Source: Desulfobacter postgatei 2ac9
Lineage (GTDB): Bacteria; Desulfobacterota; Desulfobacteria; Desulfobacterales; Desulfobacteraceae
Length of the DNA stretch: 64,000 bases
NCBI RefSeq assembly: GCF_000233695.2
Contig: NZ_CM001488.1
Coordinates: 1,048,792 to 1,112,791, forward strand
Direction: 5' to 3'
Positions within the stretch are counted from its first letter, which is position 1. The number at the start of each line of letters is the position of its first letter. This document shows positions 41,392 through 49,704 of the stretch, in pieces. The translations under genes and the position numbers were made by a program. A model generated the notes under the pieces. The model worked only from the letters and a program-made list of their open reading frames with translations, made no database searches and was not told the origin of the DNA.

Positions 41392-41401
41392 TCGTGGTTC
41401 C
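41325..41401. repeat. ACCACGAAT palindrome giving the SNF2 stop and DUF4391 start
   Basis: Left arm AACCACGAATGGACACAAAT, right arm (minus) GGAACCACGAATGAACACGA then ATAAACACG. The right arm ends the SNF2 protein (GTTNEHE-stop) and starts the DUF4391 protein (MNTNKHE). Confidence 0.85.
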
Positions 41402-44400
41402 TTCCAGCAGAATCAAATACGACACCACTTCAAAGTCATCCATGCCCTTAAAGCTGTTTTTGTTGATTACGGTTCCGCCGGGAGAGAAGAGACTCTCCAC
41501 GCCGCGTTCTTCAGCCGCACCGGTCAGGGCCTGCACGGCGTTGGACAGCAGGTTGCGGTATTGAGACATATCGGAACCATTGCGTGTCAGGCCGGAAAAG
41601 CGGGTTGTGGCTGTGCCATCAACGGACTTTCCATGGATACTCATCTTCTTCAGCAGATCCAGAATCTTTTTGGTTTGAGTGAACTGCAAAAGGACCGATC
41701 CGTCATTTTTTACATAGACCAGATAGTAAGGCGACAAAGCATAGGTGGCGTCTGAAACGGTTTGAGCGCCTTCATTTCTGAGACAGAAAATCACCCCGGG
41801 TGAGAATTCTCCTTTTAAAGAGTCGTTGATGGTGGCCACGGCATAAGCGCCGGAGGGTATCCGCTCCAGTAGATTCTCATGCACTTTTATGTAGTCACTG
41901 AGATCCATACGGAAGTCGTTCAGTGTGAGGTCGGTAATGGAGATGCCACCTTCGACGTCATCAATATCAACCACTTCGTTCTGAAGCTTCTCGAGCTGTT
42001 TGCGGCGGTATTCAAGATCATTCATTTTTCCGGAATCGGTAAACGCTATGACGTTCTCTTCACCGGTGGCCGAGATATCCAGCAGAACCATGCGGCCGGA
42101 AACGCGGGCCTCAAGATTGATGTATTCGTCCAGCTCCATGTTGGGCCAGAAGTTCACCAGTTGGATTTTGTCATTTTTCGAGCCCAGTCGATCAACACGG
42201 CCAAAACGCTGGATGATCCGAACCGGGTTCCAGTGAATGTCATAGTTGATCAGGTAATCACAGTCCTGCAGGTTTTGCCCCTCTGAAATACAGTCCGTGG
42301 CAATCAGCAGGTCAATTTCAGCAGTGAGAGAAGAATCAATTTTGTCACGCTCTTTTGATACCGGAGAGAAGGAGGTGATGATTGAGGCCAGATCTTTGCG
42401 TATGCCGGGTATCTCGGTTTTGTTCTCACCGGAACCGGTCACCAAGGCGGCATAGATTCCCAGCTCCCGCTGTGCCCATTTTGCTGTGTTTTCGTATAGA
42501 TACTTGGCGGTGTCTGCAAATGCGGTGAAAATGATGAGCTTTTTGTTTCCTAAGTTAATCGGATGGGTGACTTTGTAACGAATGAGCTCCTTCAGTTTCC
42601 TGAGCTTTTCATCTTGCGGAGCCTTAACTGCTCGTGCAGACGAAATGAGCTTCTCCAGAATTTCCCGATCCTCCTCAAGCTCTTGTTTCCAGCGAACCGT
42701 ATCCATGTCTTGAATCAGGACTTTGACCTTTTTGCCGACAACAAAAGGGGAAAAGGCGTCATCTTCTATTTCAATCTCTTCGATATCAAACTCTTCGACA
42801 GATGAATTGTTGTCATGGTCCGCAATCTTCTGAATCAACCCTGTTACCTCGCCGAGCAGTTTCTCCAGCGTCATTGTGAAGGAGTTGATAGAGCTTTCCA
42901 TTCGTTTGAACAGGTTAACCCGCATCAAATGAATCAAGCTCTGTTCACGGTCTACCTGTCTGAACATGGAACCGCCGGCCACCTTTCGGTCATACTTGCG
43001 GCTATACTCTTCAGCCTTTTGCGGCAAAACATATTTCAGCGGAGCATAGGCGCTCAGATTAAGCAGCCGAATGTCTCTATTAATACTTTCAAGAGCCGGG
43101 AAGCGTCCCTGTGTATCAATGTCTGTCTTAATATTGACGGGCTTGAGCCTCTCCGGAAATTTTCCGATTTCCGTTACATCATAGTACTTCTCAATATGCT
43201 TTCTGGATCGGGCAATGGTGAGCAGGTCCAGCAATTTGAAATAGTCAAAATTCAAAGTCTCCAGCAGGGATTCGGTGGTTCTTTCGCGCTCAATCAAATT
43301 CAACCACCCATTGAAGCGCGTCTGAGCCATTTTCAGCGTCTGCTCGATGCTGGTAATACCGTTGGTCTTCAATGCGTCGTCCTTTGCCTCAACGATAAAG
43401 GCGACTTGGTTTTTCAGGTCGTTCATCCGGTTGTTTACAGGAGTCGCTGAAAGCATCAGCACCTTGGTTTTTACGCCGGCTTTGATGATCTCGTTCATCA
43501 GCTTTGAATAGCGGGTCAGAGAATCATCCTTGCGGGCCGGGTTGTTTCTGAAATTGTGCGACTCGTCGATAACGATCAGGTCGTAGTTGCCCCAGTTCAG
43601 GGTCTCTAAATTGATCTCCCCGGACATTCCTCGCACACGGGTCAGATCCGTATGGTTGAGGACATCATAATTGAACCTGTCCGAAGCCATGATGTTTCGT
43701 TTGTCATTAACGGTATATAAGGTCCAGTTTTCCCTTAGCTTTTTGGGGCAAAGAACCAGAACCCGGTCATTGCGGAGTTCGTAGTATTTGATGACCGCCA
43801 GGGCCTCAAAGGTCTTACCCAGCCCCACGCTGTCTGCGATGATGCAGCCATTGTAGCGTTCAATTTTATCGATGGCTCCAAGAACGCCGTCCCGCTGAAA
43901 TTTGTAAAGCTTCTGCCAGACCTGTGTGCTCTTGATTCCGGTCTGGGTCTTGATGATTTTGTCCTCATCCAGCTCGCCGATAAAACCCCTGAAGATATTA
44001 AACAGAGTCAGGAAATAGATTTGTTGGGGCGTTTTGTCTGAATAAACAAGCGCAAGAGCGTCCTGAAGAATCGCTTCAAAATCATTGCTGTTTTTTCCGG
44101 AAGCCCACAGTTCGTCAAACCACTTTATAAGCGAATGTGCCTCACCGGAACTGCGAAAGCAGGTGTTCAGATGGTGGGATTCAGATGGAACGATACCCAA
44201 ACCGTCAGTGGTGAAAGATGAGCTGCCCACAATAGCAAGGTACTCATCATTACCGGCGTGAGATAAATGAATAAGATTCTGATGAACCGGTGAAGGTAAC
44301 TTGCGGACTTCACACTTCTGTTTCAGCCATTCCGAGCATTCCCGTGCGATACGAGTAACATCAAGCCGATTCCGAAGACGACGGTCTAAGTGATTTCCGG

Positions 44401-44617
44401 GCAGGTTTTTAAGAAAACCCTCTCCATCTCCATGATTTGGTACAAGAAGCCTGAACTTGGAAACCTTTGAAAGTTCCTTTTTCAGTTCATCGTAGGCGTA
44501 AAGAGAAAACAGTGCGGAAACCACGGAGAAAGTGCATCCGGCAGCAATATTTCCTTTGAGCTCGGAAACAACGTTTCCCAGAGATTTGTTGTCAAGTATT
44601 CCCGCAGATTGTTTCAC
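41378..44617 (-). CDS. SNF2-family helicase with N-terminal PLD-like domain
   Basis: 1079 residues. An N-terminal PLD-like region (1 to about 190) has VGSSSFTTDGLG (131-141) preceded by H112-Q-N114 where an active HKD motif would have H-x-K. Next come the SNF2 motor with Walker A ADSVGLGKTFEA (265-269), motif II VIDESHNF, and C-terminal helicase motifs (ISEGQNLQDCDYLINYD, IQRFGRVDRLGS). The C-terminus contains a further conserved part after the motor. It opens the type III-like locus with the DUF4391 gene and mod. The ending GTTNEHE is repeat-encoded. The PLD lysine change suggests a structural rather than catalytic nuclease domain. Confidence 0.9.
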   Translation of the reverse strand: MKQSAGILDNKSLGNVVSELKGNIAAGCTFSVVSALFSLYAYDELKKELSKVSKFRLLVPNHGDGEGFLKNLPGNHLDRRLRNRLDVTRIARECSEWLKQKCEVRKLPSPVHQNLIHLSHAGNDEYLAIVGSSSFTTDGLGIVPSESHHLNTCFRSSGEAHSLIKWFDELWASGKNSNDFEAILQDALALVYSDKTPQQIYFLTLFNIFRGFIGELDEDKIIKTQTGIKSTQVWQKLYKFQRDGVLGAIDKIERYNGCIIADSVGLGKTFEALAVIKYYELRNDRVLVLCPKKLRENWTLYTVNDKRNIMASDRFNYDVLNHTDLTRVRGMSGEINLETLNWGNYDLIVIDESHNFRNNPARKDDSLTRYSKLMNEIIKAGVKTKVLMLSATPVNNRMNDLKNQVAFIVEAKDDALKTNGITSIEQTLKMAQTRFNGWLNLIERERTTESLLETLNFDYFKLLDLLTIARSRKHIEKYYDVTEIGKFPERLKPVNIKTDIDTQGRFPALESINRDIRLLNLSAYAPLKYVLPQKAEEYSRKYDRKVAGGSMFRQVDREQSLIHLMRVNLFKRMESSINSFTMTLEKLLGEVTGLIQKIADHDNNSSVEEFDIEEIEIEDDAFSPFVVGKKVKVLIQDMDTVRWKQELEEDREILEKLISSARAVKAPQDEKLRKLKELIRYKVTHPINLGNKKLIIFTAFADTAKYLYENTAKWAQRELGIYAALVTGSGENKTEIPGIRKDLASIITSFSPVSKERDKIDSSLTAEIDLLIATDCISEGQNLQDCDYLINYDIHWNPVRIIQRFGRVDRLGSKNDKIQLVNFWPNMELDEYINLEARVSGRMVLLDISATGEENVIAFTDSGKMNDLEYRRKQLEKLQNEVVDIDDVEGGISITDLTLNDFRMDLSDYIKVHENLLERIPSGAYAVATINDSLKGEFSPGVIFCLRNEGAQTVSDATYALSPYYLVYVKNDGSVLLQFTQTKKILDLLKKMSIHGKSVDGTATTRFSGLTRNGSDMSQYRNLLSNAVQALTGAAEERGVESLFSPGGTVINKNSFKGMDDFEVVSYLILLEGTTNEHE

Positions 44618-44811
44618 TGATCTTCACTCTCTTTAGAACCACTTGCTTTCCCGTCACGGACCCAAATATCGACTTCATCTTTCTTAAATTTCCAAAGACG
44701 GCCGATTTTGTGGGCAGGCATTTTCTTTTTGTTTATCCATGTGTAAACTGTATCTTTGCTGACACCCAGATATTGAGCAATCTCCTCGACTGACAACCAG
44801 CGATCTTCCAT
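44614..44811 (-). CDS. Excisionase-type helix-turn-helix protein
   Basis: 65 residues. MerR/excisionase-like HTH: LSVEEIAQYLGVSKDTVYTWI, KKMPAHKIGRLWKFKKDEVDIWV. Such small proteins bind DNA as regulators of islands or as helper proteins of restriction loci. The stop overlaps the ATG of the SNF2 gene (four bases), so it is the first gene of the leftward operon and may autoregulate it. Start ATG 44811 is followed by a promoter-like AT-rich region. Confidence 0.9.
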   Translation of the reverse strand: MEDRWLSVEEIAQYLGVSKDTVYTWINKKKMPAHKIGRLWKFKKDEVDIWVRDGKASGSKESEDQ

Positions 44812-44974
44812 TTTTTACACCTTTGAAGAGTATAGGGTCAAATTGGTTTAGTTTGTCTTTTTACACGGTGTCTGTTTTTTGTCAATCAGGTTTAGTTGGG
44901 TTTAATAAGGTTTTGAATGAAAGATTGGCATGGATAGTGGAACCGAACTTTAGCGTTTTCCAAAATTGATTCAC

Positions 44975-45090
44975 TTTTTGTTATTTGATGCCTGAAATAT
45001 AAAATTTGGCAAATCATGCTGAGGGGCTTGGGGTGAGGACTATGTCCAAGGTAAGGACCGTTTTTAGGCAAATAAAAAACCCGGACTATC
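44975..45090. repeat. Degenerate direct repeat, left copy, flanking TA pair
   Basis: Begins TTTTTGTTATT, includes TTTGGCAAATCA and GTGAGGACTATG, and ends CCGGACTATC. About 60 % identical to 45796-45912 in the same orientation, with the matching blocks equally spaced. This copy also holds the putative promoter region of the toxin. Confidence 0.55.
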
Positions 45091-45158
45091 CCTGTTATTC
45101 ATATCGGGGCTTGTATATTTTATTTGACTTTCTGTATTCGAACGATTACATATTCAAT

Positions 45159-45455
45159 ATGTACATAGTTAAAACATTACCCGAATTTGATAAATGGCTT
45201 GACAGCTTGAAAGATCGTATTACGCGGCTTCGCCTAAGCCGCCGTCTTGATAAAGCACAGCGTGGCAACCTTGGTGATGTAAAACCTGTTGGCGAAGGTG
45301 TCTTTGAAATGAGGGAACATTTTGGCCCCGGCTGGAGGATGTACTACACCAAACGGGGAGACACTTTGATCGTCATGCTTGGTGCGGGAGATAAAAGCAG
45401 CCAGGAAAGCGACATTGCCAAGGCTAAACAGAGGGAAACCACTTTGGAGGATTGA
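45159..45455 (+). CDS. RelE/HigB-type toxin (phage-derived Gp49-like killer)
   Basis: 98 residues from ATG 45159; the in-frame upstream stretch has no family match and is rejected. The signature is FDKWLDSLKDRITRLRLSRRLDKAQRGNLGDVKPVGEGVFEMREHFGPGWRMYY, here quoted in parts: FDKWLDSLKD, RLDKAQRGNLGDVK, HFGPGWRMYYTKRG. This is the addiction-module killer family whose members cleave mRNA on the ribosome. The final residues KSSQESDIAKA are typical of the family. The antitoxin gene follows after three bases. Confidence 0.88.
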   Translation: MYIVKTLPEFDKWLDSLKDRITRLRLSRRLDKAQRGNLGDVKPVGEGVFEMREHFGPGWRMYYTKRGDTLIVMLGAGDKSSQESDIAKAKQRETTLED

Positions 45456-45458
45456 ACC

Positions 45459-45761
45459 ATGAAAAAACGAATTGCAGACCTGCCGGACTTTGATTTGGCA
45501 CAGCAACTTAAAAGTGAAGAAGATATTGCTGCTTACATCACTATGGTGATTGAAGACGGAGATGCCGCAGAACTGGCCCACGCTCTGGGGGTTGCTGCCA
45601 AAGCTCGCGGTATGAGTGAAGTTGCCAAAGCGACAGGGATAACCCGTGAAGCCTTGTATAAAGCGCTTAAACCAAACGCCAAACCTCGATTTGATACAAT
45701 TAATAAGGTGTGTGCAGCCCTTGGGGTTCGTCTGATAGCTCAACCTGACAACACTCATTGA
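45459..45761 (+). CDS. HigA-like antitoxin with HTH domain
   Basis: 100 residues. An N-terminal helix and an HTH near 60-85 (GMSEVAKATGITREALYKALKPNAKP) with C-terminal TINKVCAALGVRL are the marks of the antidote family paired with Gp49-like killers. It neutralises the toxin and represses its own operon. It lies three bases after the toxin stop. The order toxin then antitoxin is usual for this family. A degenerate direct repeat begins just downstream. Confidence 0.88.
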   Translation: MKKRIADLPDFDLAQQLKSEEDIAAYITMVIEDGDAAELAHALGVAAKARGMSEVAKATGITREALYKALKPNAKPRFDTINKVCAALGVRLIAQPDNTH

Positions 45762-45795
45762 ACACAGATCAATTTTTCTAAAATTTCAGCAGATA

Positions 45796-45912
45796 TTTTT
45801 GTTATTGGAAATTGATATATACAATTGGGCAGATCAAATACTTGGTGTTAAGGCGAGGACTAATCGTCTGACAGATCCAATTTTTTCAACCAGATGAACA
45901 CACCGGACTATC
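45796..45912. repeat. Degenerate direct repeat, right copy, flanking TA pair
   Basis: Begins TTTTTGTTATT, includes TTGGGCAGATCA and GCGAGGACTAAT, and ends CCGGACTATC. Same order and spacing as the copy at 44975-45090. It also contains GGACTATCAGTCC, a short hairpin absent from the other copy. Confidence 0.55.
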
Positions 45913-45925
45913 AGTCCCCATTTTA

Positions 45926-46771
45926 TTATAAGTCCGGGTACAGGGCCCGGGCATTTTCTCCGAGTACCATCCGTTTTTGCTCTAAAGTCAGCCCTGACTG
46001 GTCAATGTCAGTGTAATACCTGTCAGGGGTCAGCAGGGGATAATCCGTGCCGAACAGAACTTTTTCCAGTACGCCTGCCTTGACCGCCATATCGTAGATT
46101 TGCGGTTCGTAAAGAAAAACAGACGCGGCCGTATCATACCAGATATTTTTAAGCCGTTCTTTCATCTGCTTTTTCATGATGTGATAAAAAAAGATGCCGC
46201 CGCCCCAGTGGGCAAGAATGATTTTGTTGTCCGGAAAGGTTCGGGCTAGATTATCAATCTGATTAAGGGTGACAGGGCTTTTTCCCGGATATTGATGCCC
46301 CACAGGCTCATTGGTATGGATCATACACGGTAAATTGCCCTTGCGTTTGAGAACATCCATCACAGGCTCCAGAAGCCGGATGGCTCTATCGTCAATGCCG
46401 GATAAGTAAAAGGCCAGTTCCCCCACACCGGAAAGCCCGGCATCAATACAGCGTTCAGCCTCTTTGGGCGCACCTTCCCAGGCCGGATCAAAACAGGCCA
46501 GCCCCCGTAACCGTTTCGGGTGCGCCGTGACCGCCTCAATTATCGCATCATTATTTTTTTTTGTGTATTCGGGGTTGCGCCATGGAAATCCTAAAACAAT
46601 GGAAATATCCACCTCGTGCCGGTCCATTGTGTCAATGAGTTGGGGCAGTGTTGCAATTTTTGCCTTTGGGCAATTGTATAGAAGCTTGAATTCAGGTTCG
46701 TTGTCAAAAAATGGAGTCCTGTCATTTGCAACGGCCTGAAAAAAAAGATGGGTATGGAAATCGATAATCAC
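45926..46771 (-). CDS. Amidohydrolase-family (TIM-barrel) metal-dependent hydrolase
   Basis: 281 residues from GTG 46771, chosen for GAAGG upstream and the immediate family start VIIDFHTHLF. The metal motif is HTH near the start. Other family parts are VLGFPWRN, LACFDPAW, MIHTNEPVGH, IILAHWGGG and LFGTDYPLL. These fit the amidohydrolase-2 group (dihydroorotase-related, including decarboxylases). The substrate cannot be told. It is divergent from the sirohaem operon. Confidence 0.85.
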   Translation of the reverse strand: MIIDFHTHLFFQAVANDRTPFFDNEPEFKLLYNCPKAKIATLPQLIDTMDRHEVDISIVLGFPWRNPEYTKKNNDAIIEAVTAHPKRLRGLACFDPAWEGAPKEAERCIDAGLSGVGELAFYLSGIDDRAIRLLEPVMDVLKRKGNLPCMIHTNEPVGHQYPGKSPVTLNQIDNLARTFPDNKIILAHWGGGIFFYHIMKKQMKERLKNIWYDTAASVFLYEPQIYDMAVKAGVLEKVLFGTDYPLLTPDRYYTDIDQSGLTLEQKRMVLGENARALYPDL

Positions 46772-46865
46772 GGTATTGCCTTCATAAGGATAAAGATTGA
46801 AAAAAACTAACAGGCAATATATATTAAACCCCCTGCCCAAACAAGGGCAAATAAGGGATAAGGTG

Positions 46866-47540
46866 ATGGATTACTATCCGATTTTTTTAGATGTTAAAGA
46901 CAGATGCTGCCTTGTGGTTGGCGGTGGGGCAGTGGGAACAAGAAAAGCGTTTGGCCTTGCCGGGGCAGGTGCCCGGGTCATCGTGGTCAGCCTTGGCTTT
47001 TCAGATGAACTGTTAAATAGGCCGTTTTCTGCCATTACATTAAAGAAGAAAGATTTTCAGGATTCGGATCTGGACGGCATGAGTCTGGCTTTTGCCGCCA
47101 CAGATAATATGAAGTTAAATGCCAGGATACGGCAGGCTGCACAAAAGAAAAATATATTGTGCAATATTGCTGACGGTCCGGATAAAGGGGATTTTATCCT
47201 GCCGGCAGTGGTGGACAGGGGCGATCTTTTATTTGCCGTATCTACCTGCGGGGCAAGTCCGGCCCTTTCAAGGCGCCTGCGCATGGCGATTGAAACACGT
47301 TTCGGTCGTGAATACGGTATACTTGCCACCCTTTTAGGCCGCATCAGATCCATTTTGCTGGAACAGGGACATGATCCCAAGGGACACCGCAAAATTTTTT
47401 GTGCCCTGCTTGATGCCGATCTGCCTGAAAAGATTGCCGCAGGACAAACCCACCAGATTGATGCCGTACTTACTATGGTGCTGGGTGACGGTTTCAGCCT
47501 GGAAAGGCTTATGCCCGATTTCGGTTCCCGGGAGTTGTGA
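46866..47540 (+). CDS. Precorrin-2 dehydrogenase (sirohaem synthase N-terminal type)
   Basis: 224 residues from ATG 46866, preceded by AAGG. The NAD-binding motif CCLVVGGGAVGTRKAFGL is at the N-terminus; the middle has LAFAATDN and CNIADGPDKGDFILPAVVDRGDLLFAVSTCGASPALSRRLR, in parts VVDRGDLLFAVST and GASPALSRRLR, a hallmark of CysG/Met8 proteins. It oxidises precorrin-2 to sirohydrochlorin for sirohaem, needed by dissimilatory sulfite reductase, and for the alternative haem pathway. It is the first gene of an operon with a HemX-like protein and HemA. Confidence 0.93.
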   Translation: MDYYPIFLDVKDRCCLVVGGGAVGTRKAFGLAGAGARVIVVSLGFSDELLNRPFSAITLKKKDFQDSDLDGMSLAFAATDNMKLNARIRQAAQKKNILCNIADGPDKGDFILPAVVDRGDLLFAVSTCGASPALSRRLRMAIETRFGREYGILATLLGRIRSILLEQGHDPKGHRKIFCALLDADLPEKIAAGQTHQIDAVLTMVLGDGFSLERLMPDFGSREL

Positions 47541-48373
47541 TGTTTATGAATATTCCTTTTATCCTTTTGCAGTGCGCAACGTTTTTTTACCTGATCAGTA
47601 CGGGCGGGTATTTTTGCTATCTGTTTTACCAGAAAGATCGGATACAGCAGACCGCCTTGGGCGCTGTGGGTATCGGGGCTGTGGTTCATCTGTTCGCCAT
47701 TGTTCTGCAGAGCGCGGCACTTGGGGGGCTGCCCATCTATACCATTGGCCAGAGTCTGTCCATGGCAGGCCTGTCTCTTGCCGCCATGTTCATCTATGTG
47801 CAGTACCGGTTTTATTTAAAAATTCTTGGTGTCTATGCCACGGCCATGATCAGCGTGCTTATGCTGGCAGCCATTCTTTTGCCCGAAGCAGCCCAGGCCC
47901 CGGACAAGATATATAAGGGCATTTTCTTTTTCGGGCACATCATCCTTATCTTTACCGGGGAGTCCATGCTAGCCCTGGCCTGCGGTGCCGGTATCCTTTA
48001 TCTGCTTCAAGAGCAGGGCATCAAAGGCAAAAGTCCGGGGTTTTTTTTCAAGCGGCTGCCCTCTTTGGATTTTCTGGATGCCGTCTCCTATACCTGTATT
48101 TCCACAGGATTTGCCTTGCTTACGTTTGGGCTTGTCACCGGTCTTATTTATGCCAGATCCGTGTGGGGCAGTTTCTGGCGATGGGATGTCAAAGAGGTGT
48201 TTTCCCTGGGGGCCTGGCTGGTGTATGCGGTGCTTTTGCATCTGCGGCTTAATTCGGGGTGGCAGGGCCGTAATTCCGCGATCATGTCCGTGATTGGTTT
48301 TATCATACTAATTTTTACCTTCCTGGGGGTGAATTTTTTCCTTGGCGGGCATCACCAGGGGTTTACCCAATAA
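47540..48373 (+). CDS. HemX/CcsA-type cytochrome c assembly membrane protein
   Basis: About 278 residues with seven to eight hydrophobic helices. The last third has RWDVKEVFSLGAWLVYAVLLHLR, which corresponds to the tryptophan-rich WD-x-KE motif of CcsA/ResC haem-handling proteins. The gene overlaps the precorrin-2 dehydrogenase stop and leads to hemA by 24 bases. In this position it is usually called HemX and thought to modulate HemA level or haem delivery. Its function here is inferred from context. Confidence 0.85.
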   Translation: MFMNIPFILLQCATFFYLISTGGYFCYLFYQKDRIQQTALGAVGIGAVVHLFAIVLQSAALGGLPIYTIGQSLSMAGLSLAAMFIYVQYRFYLKILGVYATAMISVLMLAAILLPEAAQAPDKIYKGIFFFGHIILIFTGESMLALACGAGILYLLQEQGIKGKSPGFFFKRLPSLDFLDAVSYTCISTGFALLTFGLVTGLIYARSVWGSFWRWDVKEVFSLGAWLVYAVLLHLRLNSGWQGRNSAIMSVIGFIILIFTFLGVNFFLGGHHQGFTQ

Positions 48374-48397
48374 GAACAGGACACAGATTAACCCATT

Positions 48398-49690
48398 ATG
48401 CCGAAGATAATTCTGATTGGTGCCAGCCATAAGACCGCGCCTGTAGAGCTCAGGGAAAAACTCTCTTTTTCCCAGGAACAGATTGAAACAGCCCTGGATT
48501 TTATAAAACGGGATCCGGGTATCAAGGAAGGCCTGGTTTTTTCCACCTGCAACCGCCTGGAATTTCTCTATATACCGGGAAAAGAGGCGTTGGACAACAA
48601 TGACGGAATTGATGCCGTTATGCGGTTTATCTCTGAATTGAAGCAGTTACCTGCTTGTGAATTCAAATCATCCCTTTACATCCACCGGGATGACGATGCT
48701 GTCCGCCATCTGTTCTGTGTGGCTGCAAGTCTTGATTCCATGGTGGTGGGAGAACCCCAGATTCTGGGCCAGGTGAAAAAGGCCTATAAAACTGCGGTAA
48801 GTGCGGGTACCACAGGGGTCTTGCTTAATCGCCTGATGCACAAATCCTTTTCCGTGGCAAAACGGGTGCGAAAACAGACCGGCATTGGTGATAATGCCGT
48901 TTCCATTTCCTATGCCGCCATTGAACTTGCCCATAAAATTTTTGCCGATCTTGCCACCAAAAGCGTCATGCTCATCGGGGCCGGCGAGATGGCGGAGCTG
49001 GCTGTTGAACACCTTATGACCCATCAGGTAAAAAAGATTGTGGTGGCCAACCGAACATTTAAAAACGCTTTGGAACTGGCCCGCAAGTTTAACGGCAAGG
49101 CGGTCCAGTACGAGGAACGGGAATCTGCCCTGGCTGATGTGGACATCATTATCAGTTCCACCGGGGCCACGGATTATGTGTTAACCCGTGACCAGGTCAA
49201 GCGCGTCATGAAAAAAAGACAGAACAAGACCCTGTTTTTTATTGATATTGCCGTACCCAGAGATATTGACCCCCGGATCAATAAAATATCCAATGCCTAT
49301 GTTTATGATATTGACGATTTGAAAAATATTGTTGAAACAAATATCAGCCAACGGGAACAGGAAACCGTCAGGGCGCAAGGTTTTGTGGAGGAAGCGTTGC
49401 TGGCTTTCCGGCGATGGCTGGATGAACTGGCCGTGGTGCCCACCATCAAGGCCATCAACCGGAAAATGACTGACATTGTGAATCTGGAATGTGAGAAAAC
49501 ACTGGCCGGTCTGCCTCATCTGTCAACGGCGGATACCGATGCGATCCGCAGGATGACACGGGCCATTGCTTCCCGTGCCATCCATGATCCCATTTTATTT
49601 TTGCGTCACACCGGCGATCACAGGGACGATTCTTTCTATTTGAATGTGGCCCGGAAGCTCTTTAATCTGGATATCATGGATCACAACTAG
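48398..49690 (+). CDS. hemA: Glutamyl-tRNA reductase HemA
   Basis: 430 residues. Catalytic Cys51 is in FSTCNRLEFLY, followed by the Asn-Arg pair. Other hallmarks are GASHKTAPVELREKL at the start, EPQILGQVKKAY, the NADPH-binding IGAGEMAELAVEHL, and the C-terminal dimerisation region. It makes glutamate-1-semialdehyde from glutamyl-tRNA, the first step of tetrapyrrole synthesis by the C5 route. The family's usual haem-regulated N-terminus is present. Promoter presumably upstream of the operon at 46.8 kb. Confidence 0.97.
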   Translation: MPKIILIGASHKTAPVELREKLSFSQEQIETALDFIKRDPGIKEGLVFSTCNRLEFLYIPGKEALDNNDGIDAVMRFISELKQLPACEFKSSLYIHRDDDAVRHLFCVAASLDSMVVGEPQILGQVKKAYKTAVSAGTTGVLLNRLMHKSFSVAKRVRKQTGIGDNAVSISYAAIELAHKIFADLATKSVMLIGAGEMAELAVEHLMTHQVKKIVVANRTFKNALELARKFNGKAVQYEERESALADVDIIISSTGATDYVLTRDQVKRVMKKRQNKTLFFIDIAVPRDIDPRINKISNAYVYDIDDLKNIVETNISQREQETVRAQGFVEEALLAFRRWLDELAVVPTIKAINRKMTDIVNLECEKTLAGLPHLSTADTDAIRRMTRAIASRAIHDPILFLRHTGDHRDDSFYLNVARKLFNLDIMDHN

Positions 49691-49704
49691 TGAAGGTGCG
49701 CTAA

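Noticed and set aside
44812-45158. In-frame extension of the toxin from 45006
   Set aside because: The added 51 residues have no family similarity and overlap a degenerate repeat; the toxin family starts at ATG 45159.
44975-45912. Integron attC sites around the toxin-antitoxin pair
   Set aside because: The repeats lack the GTTRRRY core and the R/L simple-site layout, and no integrase is present.
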